Below are positions 1-7,721 of a stretch of 23,941 nucleotides of DNA, piece by piece. The stretch spans positions 1 to 23,941 of IMG/VR virus record IMGVR_UViG_3300021375_000950; one strand, 5' to 3'. Below the pieces are notes generated by a model. It had not been told where the DNA came from. It did not search any database and saw only the letters and a program-made list of their open reading frames with translations. Each line of letters begins with the position of its first letter. Positions within the stretch are counted from its first letter, which is position 1. This stretch comes from a virus. Made by a program: the position numbers and the translations under genes.

Positions 1-489
1 AATGCCTGTCGCTTTTGCACCTTCTGGTGAACGTGCTACCCAGGCTGGAATATCAAGTATCATACCATAGTCCATGTAAGCGTCCATCCATGCAAGAACT
101 TGTGTACGTTTCTTCATTGCTTTAGGGCAATTAGGATTCTTCCAATCACCTTCCCACACACCTTTACCTATTTGGAAACCACCACTATCGCCAAGCATCC
201 AAGAAGTGTTACGATCTCTATCTCTTACCATATCTTCTTTGGGTGCATCTTTGTTAATGTCTAGTTCGGCATGTCCTGCGGAATATAGTGACCATTTGTA
301 CTCAAACAACGACTTACTAGGATTAAGCCAATTCATGCTTTCAACGCCATTAGTAAAATGTTTAGGTATACGTTTATACTCCACGTACTCCTCACGTCTT
401 TGTTTGCCTACGAATGTTGCGTAGAATCCACTAAGAGCTGGCAAGAAAGTTGCGTAATCTTTTTGTTCAGTTGTTAAGTCTGTATTCAC
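1..489 (-). CDS. tRNA-guanine transglycosylase-like protein (DpdA-type candidate), C-terminus outside window
   Basis: The 163 codons inside the window have the TGT signature GDSGGFQ at residues 100-106. In the TGT/DpdA superfamily the Asp of this motif (D101 here) sits in the base-exchange active site. Family members swap guanine for a 7-deazaguanine, either in tRNA (TGT) or in DNA (DpdA, known from several phages as an anti-restriction modification). The segment after the motif (Trp-rich, then MDAYMDYGMILDIPAW) fits a TIM-barrel continuation. The nucleophile Asp and the zinc site would lie beyond base 1. The start is a GTG at 489-487, directly abutting the TAA (492-490) of the upstream small gene, with an AAGGA-like site in front. 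It is probably co-transcribed with the clamp gene. TGT-like fold is fairly sure; DNA rather than tRNA as substrate is inference. Confidence 0.6.
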   Translation of the reverse strand, partial: MNTDLTTEQKDYATFLPALSGFYATFVGKQRREEYVEYKRIPKHFTNGVESMNWLNPSKSLFEYKWSLYSAGHAELDINKDAPKEDMVRDRDRNTSWMLGDSGGFQIGKGVWEGDWKNPNCPKAMKKRTQVLAWMDAYMDYGMILDIPAWVARSPEGAKATGI

Positions 490-687
490 TTATATGTCCG
501 TCCTTACAATATGTTTCCTAAGGGCTCTAACAAGTTCTTCAATTTTATCTACTACAGATATCATATCTTTGTCTGTAATATACTTTTGTTTTTCTCTCAA
601 CTTGTCATACTCCTTAAGAGGTATGGTTACTGTACTATTTTCATTTTCAAATGTTTTGTCATCATCATGTATATCAACACTTGTCAT
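490..687 (-). CDS. small conserved-looking phage protein, unknown function
   Basis: A 65-residue charged protein, acidic in the first third (DIHDDDKTFENEN) and basic at the end (RALRKHIVR), with no motif I recognise. The ATG at 687 is preferred over an upstream in-frame ATG at 726. A TAAGGA ribosome site at 697-692 lies 5 bases before it and overlaps the stop codon of the clamp gene, which is typical translational coupling. The 726 start would overlap the clamp by 32 bases without such a site. It sits between the clamp and the TGT-like gene in the same early operon. The segment VTIPLKEYDKLREKQ is predicted helical. Function unknown. Confidence 0.6.
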   Translation of the reverse strand: MTSVDIHDDDKTFENENSTVTIPLKEYDKLREKQKYITDKDMISVVDKIEELVRALRKHIVRTDI

Positions 688-694
688 AAAGTCC

Positions 695-1426
695 TTATTT
701 TGTTTGTGCTGGTAGAATATAGTCATACTGACCTAAACCACTATCAACACTTAATGCCATTGCACCTTGATCACTAATCTTCATAGTTACTTTACCATCA
801 AGATTTAAAATAGCTTGTACCTGTGCTACAGGCCAACTCCAAGCATGTTTCAATTCACTACCAACTGCATGTTGGAATACAAATGAACCTGCGTGTTGCG
901 AAGCATCACCAAAACTAAACACTAAGTTATCATTCTCAGTCTTAACTGTAAATGTAGTTTCTTCTGAATGTGCCGCACTTTGCAATTTCATTCTAGTAAT
1001 TGAAGCCATTGAAGGCTCAATAGTTACGTCCCATGATGCACCTTTAAACTTTACAGTTTTAAGTTTCTCATCAATAATTGCTTTATTCATAAAGCGATAA
1101 TCATTTTCAAAGTCACCTGCTTCATTTTCAAAGTGTAAGTGTGTAGGTAAAGTTTCGCCGTTACGTTCCTGTTGTTCTACAGTAATCTTTGACTGCTTCT
1201 GATACTCAGGATTCTTTAAGTGCAATGCTAACTTATCTAAGTTAGGCATACCAAAGGTTCCTTTAAATTCGTTTACTGCCGCCTTTGTTGTAGCAGTTAA
1301 GATAACACTTCTATCTTCTGCCATTGATTCGATTGTCGTTGCGGCATCTTCACCAGTAACTTTTACTAAAGTTAAAAATCCTAGTGAATGTGTATGAGCA
1401 ACAACGTCTTGTAAGATATCTTTCAT
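695..1426 (-). CDS. 45: DNA polymerase sliding clamp, gp45-like
   Basis: A 243-residue soluble protein that I read as the T4-type trimeric clamp, which encircles DNA, tethers gp43 polymerase and in T4 also activates late promoters. The length fits (T4 gp45 is 228). The body is made of alternating beta segments, with a PCNA/gp45-like close (DSGLGQYDYILPAQTK) and a region FKGTFGMPNLDKL resembling the gp45 inter-strand helix. The ATG at 1426 has a GGAGAA site upstream. A sigma70-type promoter lies at 1454-1482 within the end of the preceding gene. Location near gp43 supports the call. No catalytic motif exists in this family to confirm it, so it rests on overall pattern and context. Confidence 0.65.
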   Translation of the reverse strand: MKDILQDVVAHTHSLGFLTLVKVTGEDAATTIESMAEDRSVILTATTKAAVNEFKGTFGMPNLDKLALHLKNPEYQKQSKITVEQQERNGETLPTHLHFENEAGDFENDYRFMNKAIIDEKLKTVKFKGASWDVTIEPSMASITRMKLQSAAHSEETTFTVKTENDNLVFSFGDASQHAGSFVFQHAVGSELKHAWSWPVAQVQAILNLDGKVTMKISDQGAMALSVDSGLGQYDYILPAQTK

Positions 1427-1441
1427 TTTAACATTTCTCCA

Positions 1442-2209
1442 TTAGTTATATACATTATATTTAGGTTTTTCTGAAAAGTCAAGCTCTTTCTTGTCTTTTA
1501 AGAATTGTATTAGCTCAATTGTTGTTTTCCAACCCAAGCCTTGTAGTACTGATATGTCAGCAACATTATCAGGTCTTTCATTGGGAGTGTCCATTTTTAC
1601 TTCTGGATTCATTCCAAATTCTTTTAAAATACTTTTTAGTGATTGGCTTTTGCCAGTTCCGATATCAATAACCCCTTTTACATCTTCGTTTTTGATTAAT
1701 GTAAGTATTGCACTTACAATATCGGCAACATGAATAAAGTCTCTTTTATGATTTGTTACGTGTGGTACGTCATTTCGTATAATTCGAGGTATTAACATGT
1801 TTGGCCTAAGTTCTGAGTTGTTACTATATATAGTTGTAAATCTCATACCTAGACTTGATTGTGGTGCAATGCGTTCAACTGTGTGTTTGGTTAATGCATA
1901 CGGATTTCTATTAGGTTCTTTTGCAGTACTAGAACTAGCATAAAGTATTCTAGTATTTTTAAAATGGTCAAATAATCTTTTAGTTGCTAATACGTTATGC
2001 TGAAAATACAAATCGGATTCAGTTAAACTTCTTAGTATTCCGCTTTCACCTGCAAGATGAATTACTAGATCAACTTCGAAGTCTAACGAACAGTCTAGTA
2101 AGTTATTACCATCTTTTAAATCAATACCAATAACACGATGGTCTTTAGTTAGAGCAGTATACAACTCTGTTCCAACCATTCCCTTATGTCCTGTTAGTAG
2201 TATTTTCAT
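1442..2209 (-). CDS. NAD-dependent sugar-nucleotide epimerase/dehydratase (extended SDR)
   Basis: A 255-residue extended short-chain dehydrogenase. The Rossmann glycine motif TGHKGMVG is at residues 6-13 and binds NAD(P). An acidic residue ends the second strand (GIDLKDG, near D30). The catalytic serine run SSS is at 92-94 and the Y-x-x-x-K pair is Y104/K108 (YALTK). Family members epimerise or dehydrate NDP-sugars. It is shorter than GalE-type enzymes (about 330), so the substrate lobe is reduced. The start overlaps the dexA stop as ATGA (2209-2206) with a GGAG site, so the two are coupled. The clamp promoter lies inside its last codons. The exact sugar substrate cannot be read from the sequence; surface glycan or nucleotide-sugar modification is plausible. 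Confidence 0.85.
   Translation of the reverse strand: MKILLTGHKGMVGTELYTALTKDHRVIGIDLKDGNNLLDCSLDFEVDLVIHLAGESGILRSLTESDLYFQHNVLATKRLFDHFKNTRILYASSSTAKEPNRNPYALTKHTVERIAPQSSLGMRFTTIYSNNSELRPNMLIPRIIRNDVPHVTNHKRDFIHVADIVSAILTLIKNEDVKGVIDIGTGKSQSLKSILKEFGMNPEVKMDTPNERPDNVADISVLQGLGWKTTIELIQFLKDKKELDFSEKPKYNVYN
1454..1482 (-). promoter_or_regulatory. sigma70-type early promoter for the clamp operon
   Basis: On the minus strand TTGACT (1482-1477) and TATAAT (1459-1454) are separated by 17 bases, one mismatch from consensus. It lies inside the last codons of the epimerase gene, so the clamp, the small protein and the TGT-like gene can be expressed apart from the polymerase transcript. The expected start is near 1447, leaving a leader of about 20 bases with the GGAGAA site. 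Confidence 0.85.
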
Positions 2210-2748
2210 TTAGTTACTCCAAATGCTTTAAACGTTTGTTGTACACACTTAGCTTGATAGTAACAGTCAGCTAGGGCGTTGTGTAATTCTTCTTGTATTG
2301 CTTTACGTGGATCTGTAGGCATCATACTAAAGATAGTTCTACTATCTCTAATCTGCCAAAAGTTCCAAGGACAAGGTTTATTAACATTCTTATATAAGTT
2401 TTGTAATATTGCATAGTCAAACAACGGACCTTGGCACCACAGTTGATCAACTCCTACACAGAATTTATTAATTGCTTTTGTAAGTTGATCCATATTAACA
2501 CGGTCTTCATGTTCACCAAATGCTTCGTCTTGAATGTTTTGATCTTGTTTAGTCCACCATGCAAGAGTATTGTCATCAATACTTCTGCCTAATTTTTCGC
2601 TTTGTTCTTCAATGTCGCAACGTAGATACAATCCACTATGTGGATCTTCATTAGTATATGGATCGAATTTAATAGCACCTAGAGTTATGATTACACTATC
2701 TGGCTCAACGCCTAGTGTTTCTAAATCTATCATTCCGTGTATAGCCAT
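2206..2748 (-). CDS. dexA: DnaQ-like 3'-5' exonuclease, DexA family
   Basis: A 180-residue DEDDh exonuclease. The first motif is MIDLETLG (D8 and E10 in the chosen frame), the second is in the segment FDYAILQN, and the final HNALAD gives the His and Asp of motif III near residue 160. T4 DexA shares the same order and the W-rich middle (LAWWTKQD). It degrades single-stranded DNA 3' to 5' and probably assists host DNA breakdown or replication clean-up. An ATG at 2766 would give six more residues, but the ATG at 2748 is better: GGAG lies just upstream, inside the last codons of the polymerase gene, and the polymerase stop ends one base before it. Confidence 0.85.
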   Translation of the reverse strand: MAIHGMIDLETLGVEPDSVIITLGAIKFDPYTNEDPHSGLYLRCDIEEQSEKLGRSIDDNTLAWWTKQDQNIQDEAFGEHEDRVNMDQLTKAINKFCVGVDQLWCQGPLFDYAILQNLYKNVNKPCPWNFWQIRDSRTIFSMMPTDPRKAIQEELHNALADCYYQAKCVQQTFKAFGVTK

Positions 2749-2749
2749 A

Positions 2750-5419
2750 TTATTCTCCGAAGTCAAACAACGAACTAAACGTATTGTTCTGTAGTGTGCT
2801 TGAAATATCGTAGTTCAACACACCAATTAAGTTATCTAGTTTGTTGTCAATAATTGTTGATTCCATTGCGTCATCATCAAACGGAAGTTCTTTAAACCAA
2901 TCTGGAATACGTAGTTCGTCTGTTGGATACGCAACACTTGTATATCCTAATGGATTCTGTTTTAGTTTGCAAACAATAACTTTCATACCATCTACAATTT
3001 CTTGTGAATACTTGTCGCCATTCATACGTTTAAGTGTATTCCAATTAATACTTGCTCTTACGTGTCCAGGCATAGTAGCTTTACCCATCTTTGCTTCTTT
3101 ACGTTGATACTCGCCAATCTTATTTGCACGTTTAGGCGAACCTTTTTCAAAGCCAGGGCGTAGCTTAAATGCAGTACGGAAGTCTGTAATCTTCTCAAGT
3201 ATTTCAGTTTCTGTCTTATCTGTAAGTACCATAAGTAATAGTTCACTTAAAAACTCTTGCATAAACACAGGAGTATCTGAACGTTTAAGATCAAGACCCA
3301 TTGCTTTTACTTTACCTAGTTTACCGTCGACGTCCATGCGTTCGCCTTCGTTATCATAAATCAAAGCCGCATAACGTTTCTTTGTAATAAACAATCCTGA
3401 CTCTGCAACAATCTCTCTACCTGCCGCAATAACGTCCGACCTAGTTTTTGGACAATGAAATGCTTCTTGCATAAACTTTGGAAATGTTTCATTTGCTTCT
3501 TCGCAAATTTGATCATAAAGTTTAAGAACGTTTTCTTTACCCCAAGGAACACTACCCTTGTCAATATCTTCTTTTAGTACAGGGTGGGCACTAAAGTAAA
3601 CAGAATCTGTATCACCATATATAATACTATCGCCTACATGATCATACTTGCCTGTAATAACTTTGTTTACTTCTGCACTCATATGTTTTGCAATAGCTCT
3701 ACCTGTTAGTGTTGTACTTTGTCCAATACGTGGATCAAAGAATCTACAACCTGGATTAAGGATAGCACCATACAAACTGTTTAGGTTAATCTTTTTAACT
3801 AGCTGTCGTTTATCCCAAAACGCTTGTTCAATCTTGTTACCGGCATCCATAGCTTTGCCTTTTTGCTTTTGCAAATCTTTACGTTCACTATACCAACGTT
3901 TAAGTAGTCCTGGAATAACTCCATCAAACTCATTAGTTAAGATAGTTCCGTTAGCAGTTAGCATCCACGGCTTGTGCGAATCAAATATTAATTTGTATAT
4001 CTCAGCACCACTAAGCATTTCACTTTCACCATTTTCAAAGTCAACAGTAATACTAATGTCTTTCTTCTGCTCCATAACTGCTTCGTATTCAATAGTACCA
4101 AAGCGGCCTTCCCAAGCACCTGCAAATGACTTCTTCTGTAGTGTCATTGCATCTTCAACCATTGCGTTAGTTAAGTCTGGACGTAGTTGTCCAACAACTG
4201 TTGCTGGATCCATATTCAATGCACGAATAACACTAGGATACAGACTGTTTAAGTCCATTGAACCAATCCACTTGTGTACACCTTTTTTAGGAAATGCAAC
4301 ATAAGCACCTGCGGCAGGATCACTACCAGGCTCACGTTTTACTCTGTTAGGAACTTGTAGTCCTCTGTGATGTGCTTCGTTAATAATAGCTTGTTCTGTA
4401 ACTGCAACTGCACCCATAGTAGTTTGTAGTAAAACTGTGTTACTGTGTGCTAGTTCGTTACTAAGGTCAATAAACTTTAGTTTCTTATCTAATTTGTCTA
4501 GTAGTGCAACGTCTTGTCTATTGTATTCAATAAACGTTTTAAAGTCGTTGTTATAAAGTTGATCTAATGTACCTTCGTATACAGTTTTGTTTTCACCAAT
4601 CTCAAGTTCACCAATAGCATCAAGTCTGTATGTGTGGCGTTCTTCATAGGTGTACTTACGATATAATTCTAAACTATCTAAATGCACTCTACCTATTAAG
4701 TCATAAGTTTCAGCTTTACGCCCATACTTTTCATACTCACGTTTCTTAGGAAGTTGTTTCCATAAACAAAAACGTCTTGTGTCATCTTTACTTAAAACTC
4801 TTTTTACACGATTGACAGTATACGGAATATCATAACCTTCACTGTTCCAACCTGTAAGTATATCACTATCTTGTATAATGTCAAGGAATGCTTCTAACAT
4901 ATCTCCTTCTTTTTCATACAAGTATGTGTTAGGAAATTCTTTAACTTCTTCTTGAGCCTCTTCCATAGTTAAGCCTTTTGGAGGCATAGCAAATGTAACT
5001 AATGTATCTAACCATTGTAAGTGTACACTAATAGCAGTAATAGGCATAAACGGATCACTAGGATCAGCAAAGCCACGTTCAGGATCAAAGTCAGTCTCAA
5101 TATCAAAAAACGCAACATTCAACTTAGGCGAATCTACATTTAAATAGTTTTCACTTAAACATTGGAAGATTGGATTAATATCACTTTCAAACAATTCTTT
5201 AGTATTGTTAATAGCTAGTTCTTTACGAAACTGTTTTGTGTTTTTAGCAACAATTCTACTTAATGGATCACCGTAAATACTTTTGTACTTACCACGTTGA
5301 TCTTTATAATAAAATGTATATTTGATTGGGTATTCTGTGTAGGAACGTTTACCATCTTTTCGTTCAACTACTCTGATCACATCTTGATCACGATCGAACT
5401 GTGCGTCTACATAACTCAT
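2750..5419 (-). CDS. 43: DNA polymerase, family B, gp43
   Basis: The 889-residue replicative polymerase with proofreading, near the length of T4 gp43 (898). The exonuclease domain shows Exo I FDIET (D106, E108), Exo II NSEGYDIPY (D197) and Exo III YNRQDVALLD (Y299, D303). The polymerase domain shows motif A MDLNSLYPS (D389), motif B with KINLNSLYG around 543-551, and motif C YGDTDS at 601-606. All catalytic carboxylates are present and the gene is not split, unlike some T4 relatives. The ATG at 5419 has a strong AAGGAGA site. It is followed at once by dexA with a one-base gap. Transcription probably comes from the promoter at 6349-6377 through dsbA; I saw no good promoter in the 51 bases directly upstream. 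Confidence 0.97.
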   Translation of the reverse strand: MSYVDAQFDRDQDVIRVVERKDGKRSYTEYPIKYTFYYKDQRGKYKSIYGDPLSRIVAKNTKQFRKELAINNTKELFESDINPIFQCLSENYLNVDSPKLNVAFFDIETDFDPERGFADPSDPFMPITAISVHLQWLDTLVTFAMPPKGLTMEEAQEEVKEFPNTYLYEKEGDMLEAFLDIIQDSDILTGWNSEGYDIPYTVNRVKRVLSKDDTRRFCLWKQLPKKREYEKYGRKAETYDLIGRVHLDSLELYRKYTYEERHTYRLDAIGELEIGENKTVYEGTLDQLYNNDFKTFIEYNRQDVALLDKLDKKLKFIDLSNELAHSNTVLLQTTMGAVAVTEQAIINEAHHRGLQVPNRVKREPGSDPAAGAYVAFPKKGVHKWIGSMDLNSLYPSVIRALNMDPATVVGQLRPDLTNAMVEDAMTLQKKSFAGAWEGRFGTIEYEAVMEQKKDISITVDFENGESEMLSGAEIYKLIFDSHKPWMLTANGTILTNEFDGVIPGLLKRWYSERKDLQKQKGKAMDAGNKIEQAFWDKRQLVKKINLNSLYGAILNPGCRFFDPRIGQSTTLTGRAIAKHMSAEVNKVITGKYDHVGDSIIYGDTDSVYFSAHPVLKEDIDKGSVPWGKENVLKLYDQICEEANETFPKFMQEAFHCPKTRSDVIAAGREIVAESGLFITKKRYAALIYDNEGERMDVDGKLGKVKAMGLDLKRSDTPVFMQEFLSELLLMVLTDKTETEILEKITDFRTAFKLRPGFEKGSPKRANKIGEYQRKEAKMGKATMPGHVRASINWNTLKRMNGDKYSQEIVDGMKVIVCKLKQNPLGYTSVAYPTDELRIPDWFKELPFDDDAMESTIIDNKLDNLIGVLNYDISSTLQNNTFSSLFDFGE

Positions 5420-5470
5420 ATATCTTCTCCTTGCATGTCACTTGGGGCTGACAAAAACCAATACTGTCGC

Positions 5471-5785
5471 TTATGGCCGACGATTACCTTCTTCTTTAAA
5501 ATATTCATTCGCCTCTCTTGCCTTATCATCAATCCAAATGTCATAGTGTGGCTTTCTAAAACTTAATGTTGTGTATAGCACACCCCACTCCGCAAATTGG
5601 TCTTTAGTAAGCTCACTCCAATCTCTGCCTGTAGTACCGCCTCTAGCAGTCCAATAATGTATTTCATTGCCTTCATTATACAACTTATTAAAATGTTGTA
5701 TACGTTGTACGTCTGGTTCACTAAATTCATACTCACTGTTACTATTATAACAGATAGTTCCATCTATGTCAACCATATATTTCAT
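5471..5785 (-). CDS. small HAD-family phosphatase, sugar-phosphate/capsule type
   Basis: A 104-residue minimal HAD hydrolase. The motif DIDGT is at 6-10 (nucleophile D6, acid/base D8), the motif II threonine is in HYWTARGG, and the motif IV pair is in IWIDDKA. The pattern of TARG followed by TGRDWSELTKDQFAEWGV matches small HAD proteins found with capsule or nucleotide-sugar genes. Together with the epimerase further down the operon it could serve sugar-phosphate chemistry; this is inference. The start at 5785 overlaps the stop of the membrane-protein gene as ATGA, so translation is probably coupled; no separate ribosome site is visible. A longer frame to 5839 lacks a convincing site and adds 18 residues in front of the conserved strand. 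Confidence 0.75.
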   Translation of the reverse strand: MKYMVDIDGTICYNSNSEYEFSEPDVQRIQHFNKLYNEGNEIHYWTARGGTTGRDWSELTKDQFAEWGVLYTTLSFRKPHYDIWIDDKAREANEYFKEEGNRRP

Positions 5786-6060
5786 ATTACAAACAACTGT
5801 ATTAATGCCCATAGGTTCATTGCTGAGAACCAAGAACATAGTATAATTACAAATGCCGCTTGTCTAATAACTGCACTAACAATACCCAAAAGACTTCCAA
5901 CCAAATATAATGGTACAAATATTGTTGTTGCGGGATCTAGTATAGTAAAGCTCAGTATTGCACTTGCTGAGATTAAGAACAATGCCTCAACCATTTCGCA
6001 ATAAAATGCAACAGGACTTAGCCTATAACTTGTTTTAAAAAAATCGATTGCTCTATTCAA
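5782..6060 (-). CDS. small multi-pass membrane protein, unknown function
   Basis: A 92-residue hydrophobic protein with about three membrane segments (roughly residues 22-41, 46-65 and 68-90) after a short amphipathic N-terminus (AIDFFKTSYRLSPVAFYCE). Proteins of this layout with a KTSY..PVAFYCE-like start are, as I remember, frequent between dsbA and the polymerase region of marine T4-like phages, with no known role. The start appears to be TTG at 6060, three bases after the dsbA stop; an internal ATG at 5994 would cut off the amphipathic part and has no ribosome site. It overlaps the HAD gene by four bases. It may act at the host inner membrane during early infection, but nothing in the sequence shows this. 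Confidence 0.65.
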   Translation of the reverse strand: MNRAIDFFKTSYRLSPVAFYCEMVEALFLISASAILSFTILDPATTIFVPLYLVGSLLGIVSAVIRQAAFVIILCSWFSAMNLWALIQLFVI

Positions 6061-6063
6061 AAT

Positions 6064-6324
6064 TTATTTGTCCCTGCCAACTGTGGCTACTAGTGTTTCT
6101 AAATCATCAAATTCGTCAGCAACTTTATGCCACTCACCTTTTTGTGCAATCTTAATTGCTTTATTAATCAAACTAGGCTTAATGTCTAGTTCTTCTGCTA
6201 CTGCTTTTACAGTATCTTTTAGACCTGTATTTAGATCTTCTACTTCTTGTAAAACGGTTACACCTTCGTTAACCAATCTTTCTAGTTTGGCTTTTTCTTC
6301 AGCACCATATGTTCTATCGCTCAT
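6064..6324 (-). CDS. dsbA: DsbA-like double-stranded DNA-binding protein
   Basis: An 86-residue, highly charged helical protein matching the T4 DsbA family (89 residues in T4), which binds double-stranded DNA and has been linked to late transcription. The stretch LKDTVKAVAEELDIKPSLINKAIKIAQKGEW aligns with the T4 segment in which a helix leads into a conserved ELG/D...LN-x-A/L block. The ATG at 6324 has a strong AAGGAG site six bases upstream. A perfect sigma70 promoter lies at 6349-6377. It is the first gene of the unit that continues into the membrane protein, the HAD enzyme and probably the polymerase. The family call is good; the function in this phage is inherited from T4. Confidence 0.8.
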   Translation of the reverse strand: MSDRTYGAEEKAKLERLVNEGVTVLQEVEDLNTGLKDTVKAVAEELDIKPSLINKAIKIAQKGEWHKVADEFDDLETLVATVGRDK

Positions 6325-6348
6325 AGTATCTCCTTAATTGTTATATGT

Positions 6349-6377
6349 ATTATACACGAACTATTATTGTTTGTCAA
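6349..6377 (-). promoter_or_regulatory. sigma70-type early promoter for dsbA/polymerase unit
   Basis: On the minus strand TTGACA (6377-6372) and TATAAT (6354-6349) are separated by exactly 17 bases, a perfect consensus. Transcription should start near 6342, giving a leader of about 18 bases that holds the dsbA AAGGAG site. The promoter fills the gap between the 2OG-oxygenase gene and dsbA. Confidence 0.9.
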
Positions 6378-6382
6378 CAACT

Positions 6383-6919
6383 TTATTCCGCTTGTGGACG
6401 ATTAATTGTTAAATTACCTGCTACTACTATCCGTTCTTCATCTCTCTGCTGTTCTGGAACACTATGTGATACCCAACCAGGAAACACAATCATTAACCCT
6501 GGATTTGGATAGATTGCATTACCGCTTGTAGGAAACACTAACGGTGAATCATCTGGAGTAGCTTGTACATAATATACAAAACTCCAAATAGCAGGATGAT
6601 GTGCGTGTGCATTACAACTATCGCCTTTTTGATATATTGCACCCCAACAGTCAGTAACTTCGTATGTACCTAAGTTTTTGTGTTCGAGGCCGTTCTTTAC
6701 AACATCGATAGCAAAATTTACAATCTTTTCAAAATCAGGATCTTTAAACATTGTCCATTCAGTCATGTCTGCTTGAACATTTGTTTTGCGATATTGAGCA
6801 TCGCCTCTAGATCTAATCTTATCCGCTAGTATTGGATTCAGCTTTTCGGCATCCTCGTATACGTAGGTAAAGACTTCTGCTTGTTCTTTGAACTCTAAAG
6901 TTTGCACGTTTGGTAACAT
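6383..6919 (-). CDS. 2-oxoglutarate/Fe(II)-dependent dioxygenase
   Basis: A 178-residue protein with the double-stranded beta-helix signature of Fe(II)/2OG oxygenases. The iron ligands are probably in HAHH (H105 or H107) and H152 (WVSHSVPEQ), and the 2OG-binding arginine is R163 (DEERIVVAGNL). It resembles the phage/bacterial group annotated as putative 2OG-Fe(II) oxygenase, common in marine T4-like phages, where substrates (protein or nucleic acid) are mostly unknown. The gene stands alone behind a late-promoter octamer at 6925-6932 exactly five bases before its ATG, with no Shine-Dalgarno site. It is therefore likely a late gene made from a leaderless or nearly leaderless message. Confidence 0.85.
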   Translation of the reverse strand: MLPNVQTLEFKEQAEVFTYVYEDAEKLNPILADKIRSRGDAQYRKTNVQADMTEWTMFKDPDFEKIVNFAIDVVKNGLEHKNLGTYEVTDCWGAIYQKGDSCNAHAHHPAIWSFVYYVQATPDDSPLVFPTSGNAIYPNPGLMIVFPGWVSHSVPEQQRDEERIVVAGNLTINRPQAE

Positions 6920-6924
6920 GCAAT

Positions 6925-6932
6925 TATTTATG
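6925..6932 (-). promoter_or_regulatory. T4-type late promoter octamer (CATAAATA)
   Basis: CATAAATA on the minus strand, seven of eight positions matching the TATAAATA of T4 gp55-dependent promoters. Only five bases separate it from the ATG of the oxygenase gene. By T4 spacing the transcript would begin at that ATG. Confidence 0.65.
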
Positions 6933-6952
6933 TAGGGGTGTTTAAGGTATTG

Positions 6953-7720
6953 TTATTGCTGGTTCTGTCCAGCTTCAGCTTGTTTCATAAGTGCTTTGAA
7001 CTTACCAAACAGTTGAGGATTTGACATCATAGTTTGAATAGCAGTTGCATATGGAGCAATCGCTTTAATAATGTTTGGCGGTAATGTTTCACCAGCCGCA
7101 ACTTTATCTAATCCTTTTGCAACTTGAGCACCACTTGCTTTACCACCAACAACACCTTTTAATGCTGTTGCTTTTTGTGCAACCTGTTGTGCTTGTTTTG
7201 GATCTGGTTGTTGTGCATCTGGTTCAGCCGCTGGTGTCGCACCTGGTGCTTCTTTTACAAATTTGTTTTTAGCTTTTTTAAATTGTTTAAATCCTGTTGC
7301 AGGATCTAGTTTAACTGCACCGTCACTCCAATCTGTTCCAGTCCATGTCCAAGTTGCTGTGCCATCGTTGTATGCACTACCTGGTTTTAAATCATCAATT
7401 GATTTAGGATCTTTAGTTGGTGCTTTGTCTAATGCTTTTGCACCTGTTGGTGCTGGTGCTTTTGGTTTTGGATCTTTAGTATCTTTAGTATCTTTGCCTG
7501 CAATCCAATCATCTGTTTCTTTATCATCAATGCCGCCTGCTGGATCAATTGGTGCTTTGTTACCATGAGCTCCACCATACTTTTTAGAAATTGCTGTGTT
7601 AGTATTAGCTAGGCCTTTACCTAATCGGTTATTTCTAACCAAGTCATCTGCTTTACCTAGTACTGCTTTGGTATTAAGCCAACCTCCGGGAGGTGCTTCC
7701 ATTAGATCCGTAATCTTCAT
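6953..7720 (-). CDS. candidate head-packaged low-complexity protein with capsid-targeting leader
   Basis: A 255-residue protein starting MKITDLMEAPPGG. The leader fits the T4 capsid-targeting peptide, with a gp21-type cut expected after L-M-E. The middle is rich in Lys, Asp, Pro and Ala (runs such as KDTKDTKDPKPKAPAP). A short ordered part holds the aromatic segment TATWTWTGTDWSDG near residue 130. The last 90 residues are Ala/Gln-rich and probably helical. There is no enzyme motif. The ATG has an AAAGG site overlapping the stop region of the upstream gene (two-base gap). It is the last gene in the run of leader-bearing proteins. It may be a core or scaffold component or an internal protein; this is inference from leader and context. 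Confidence 0.6.
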   Translation of the reverse strand: MKITDLMEAPPGGWLNTKAVLGKADDLVRNNRLGKGLANTNTAISKKYGGAHGNKAPIDPAGGIDDKETDDWIAGKDTKDTKDPKPKAPAPTGAKALDKAPTKDPKSIDDLKPGSAYNDGTATWTWTGTDWSDGAVKLDPATGFKQFKKAKNKFVKEAPGATPAAEPDAQQPDPKQAQQVAQKATALKGVVGGKASGAQVAKGLDKVAAGETLPPNIIKAIAPYATAIQTMMSNPQLFGKFKALMKQAEAGQNQQ

Positions 7721-7721
7721 G

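Noticed and set aside
490-726. Longer version of the small protein next to the clamp, starting at 726
   Set aside because: It overlaps the clamp by 32 bases, while the ATG at 687 has a TAAGGA site at proper distance.
3648-4304. Plus-strand open frame of 218 codons inside the polymerase gene
   Set aside because: It is antisense to the conserved polymerase motifs; its product has no recognisable pattern and no ribosome site was seen.
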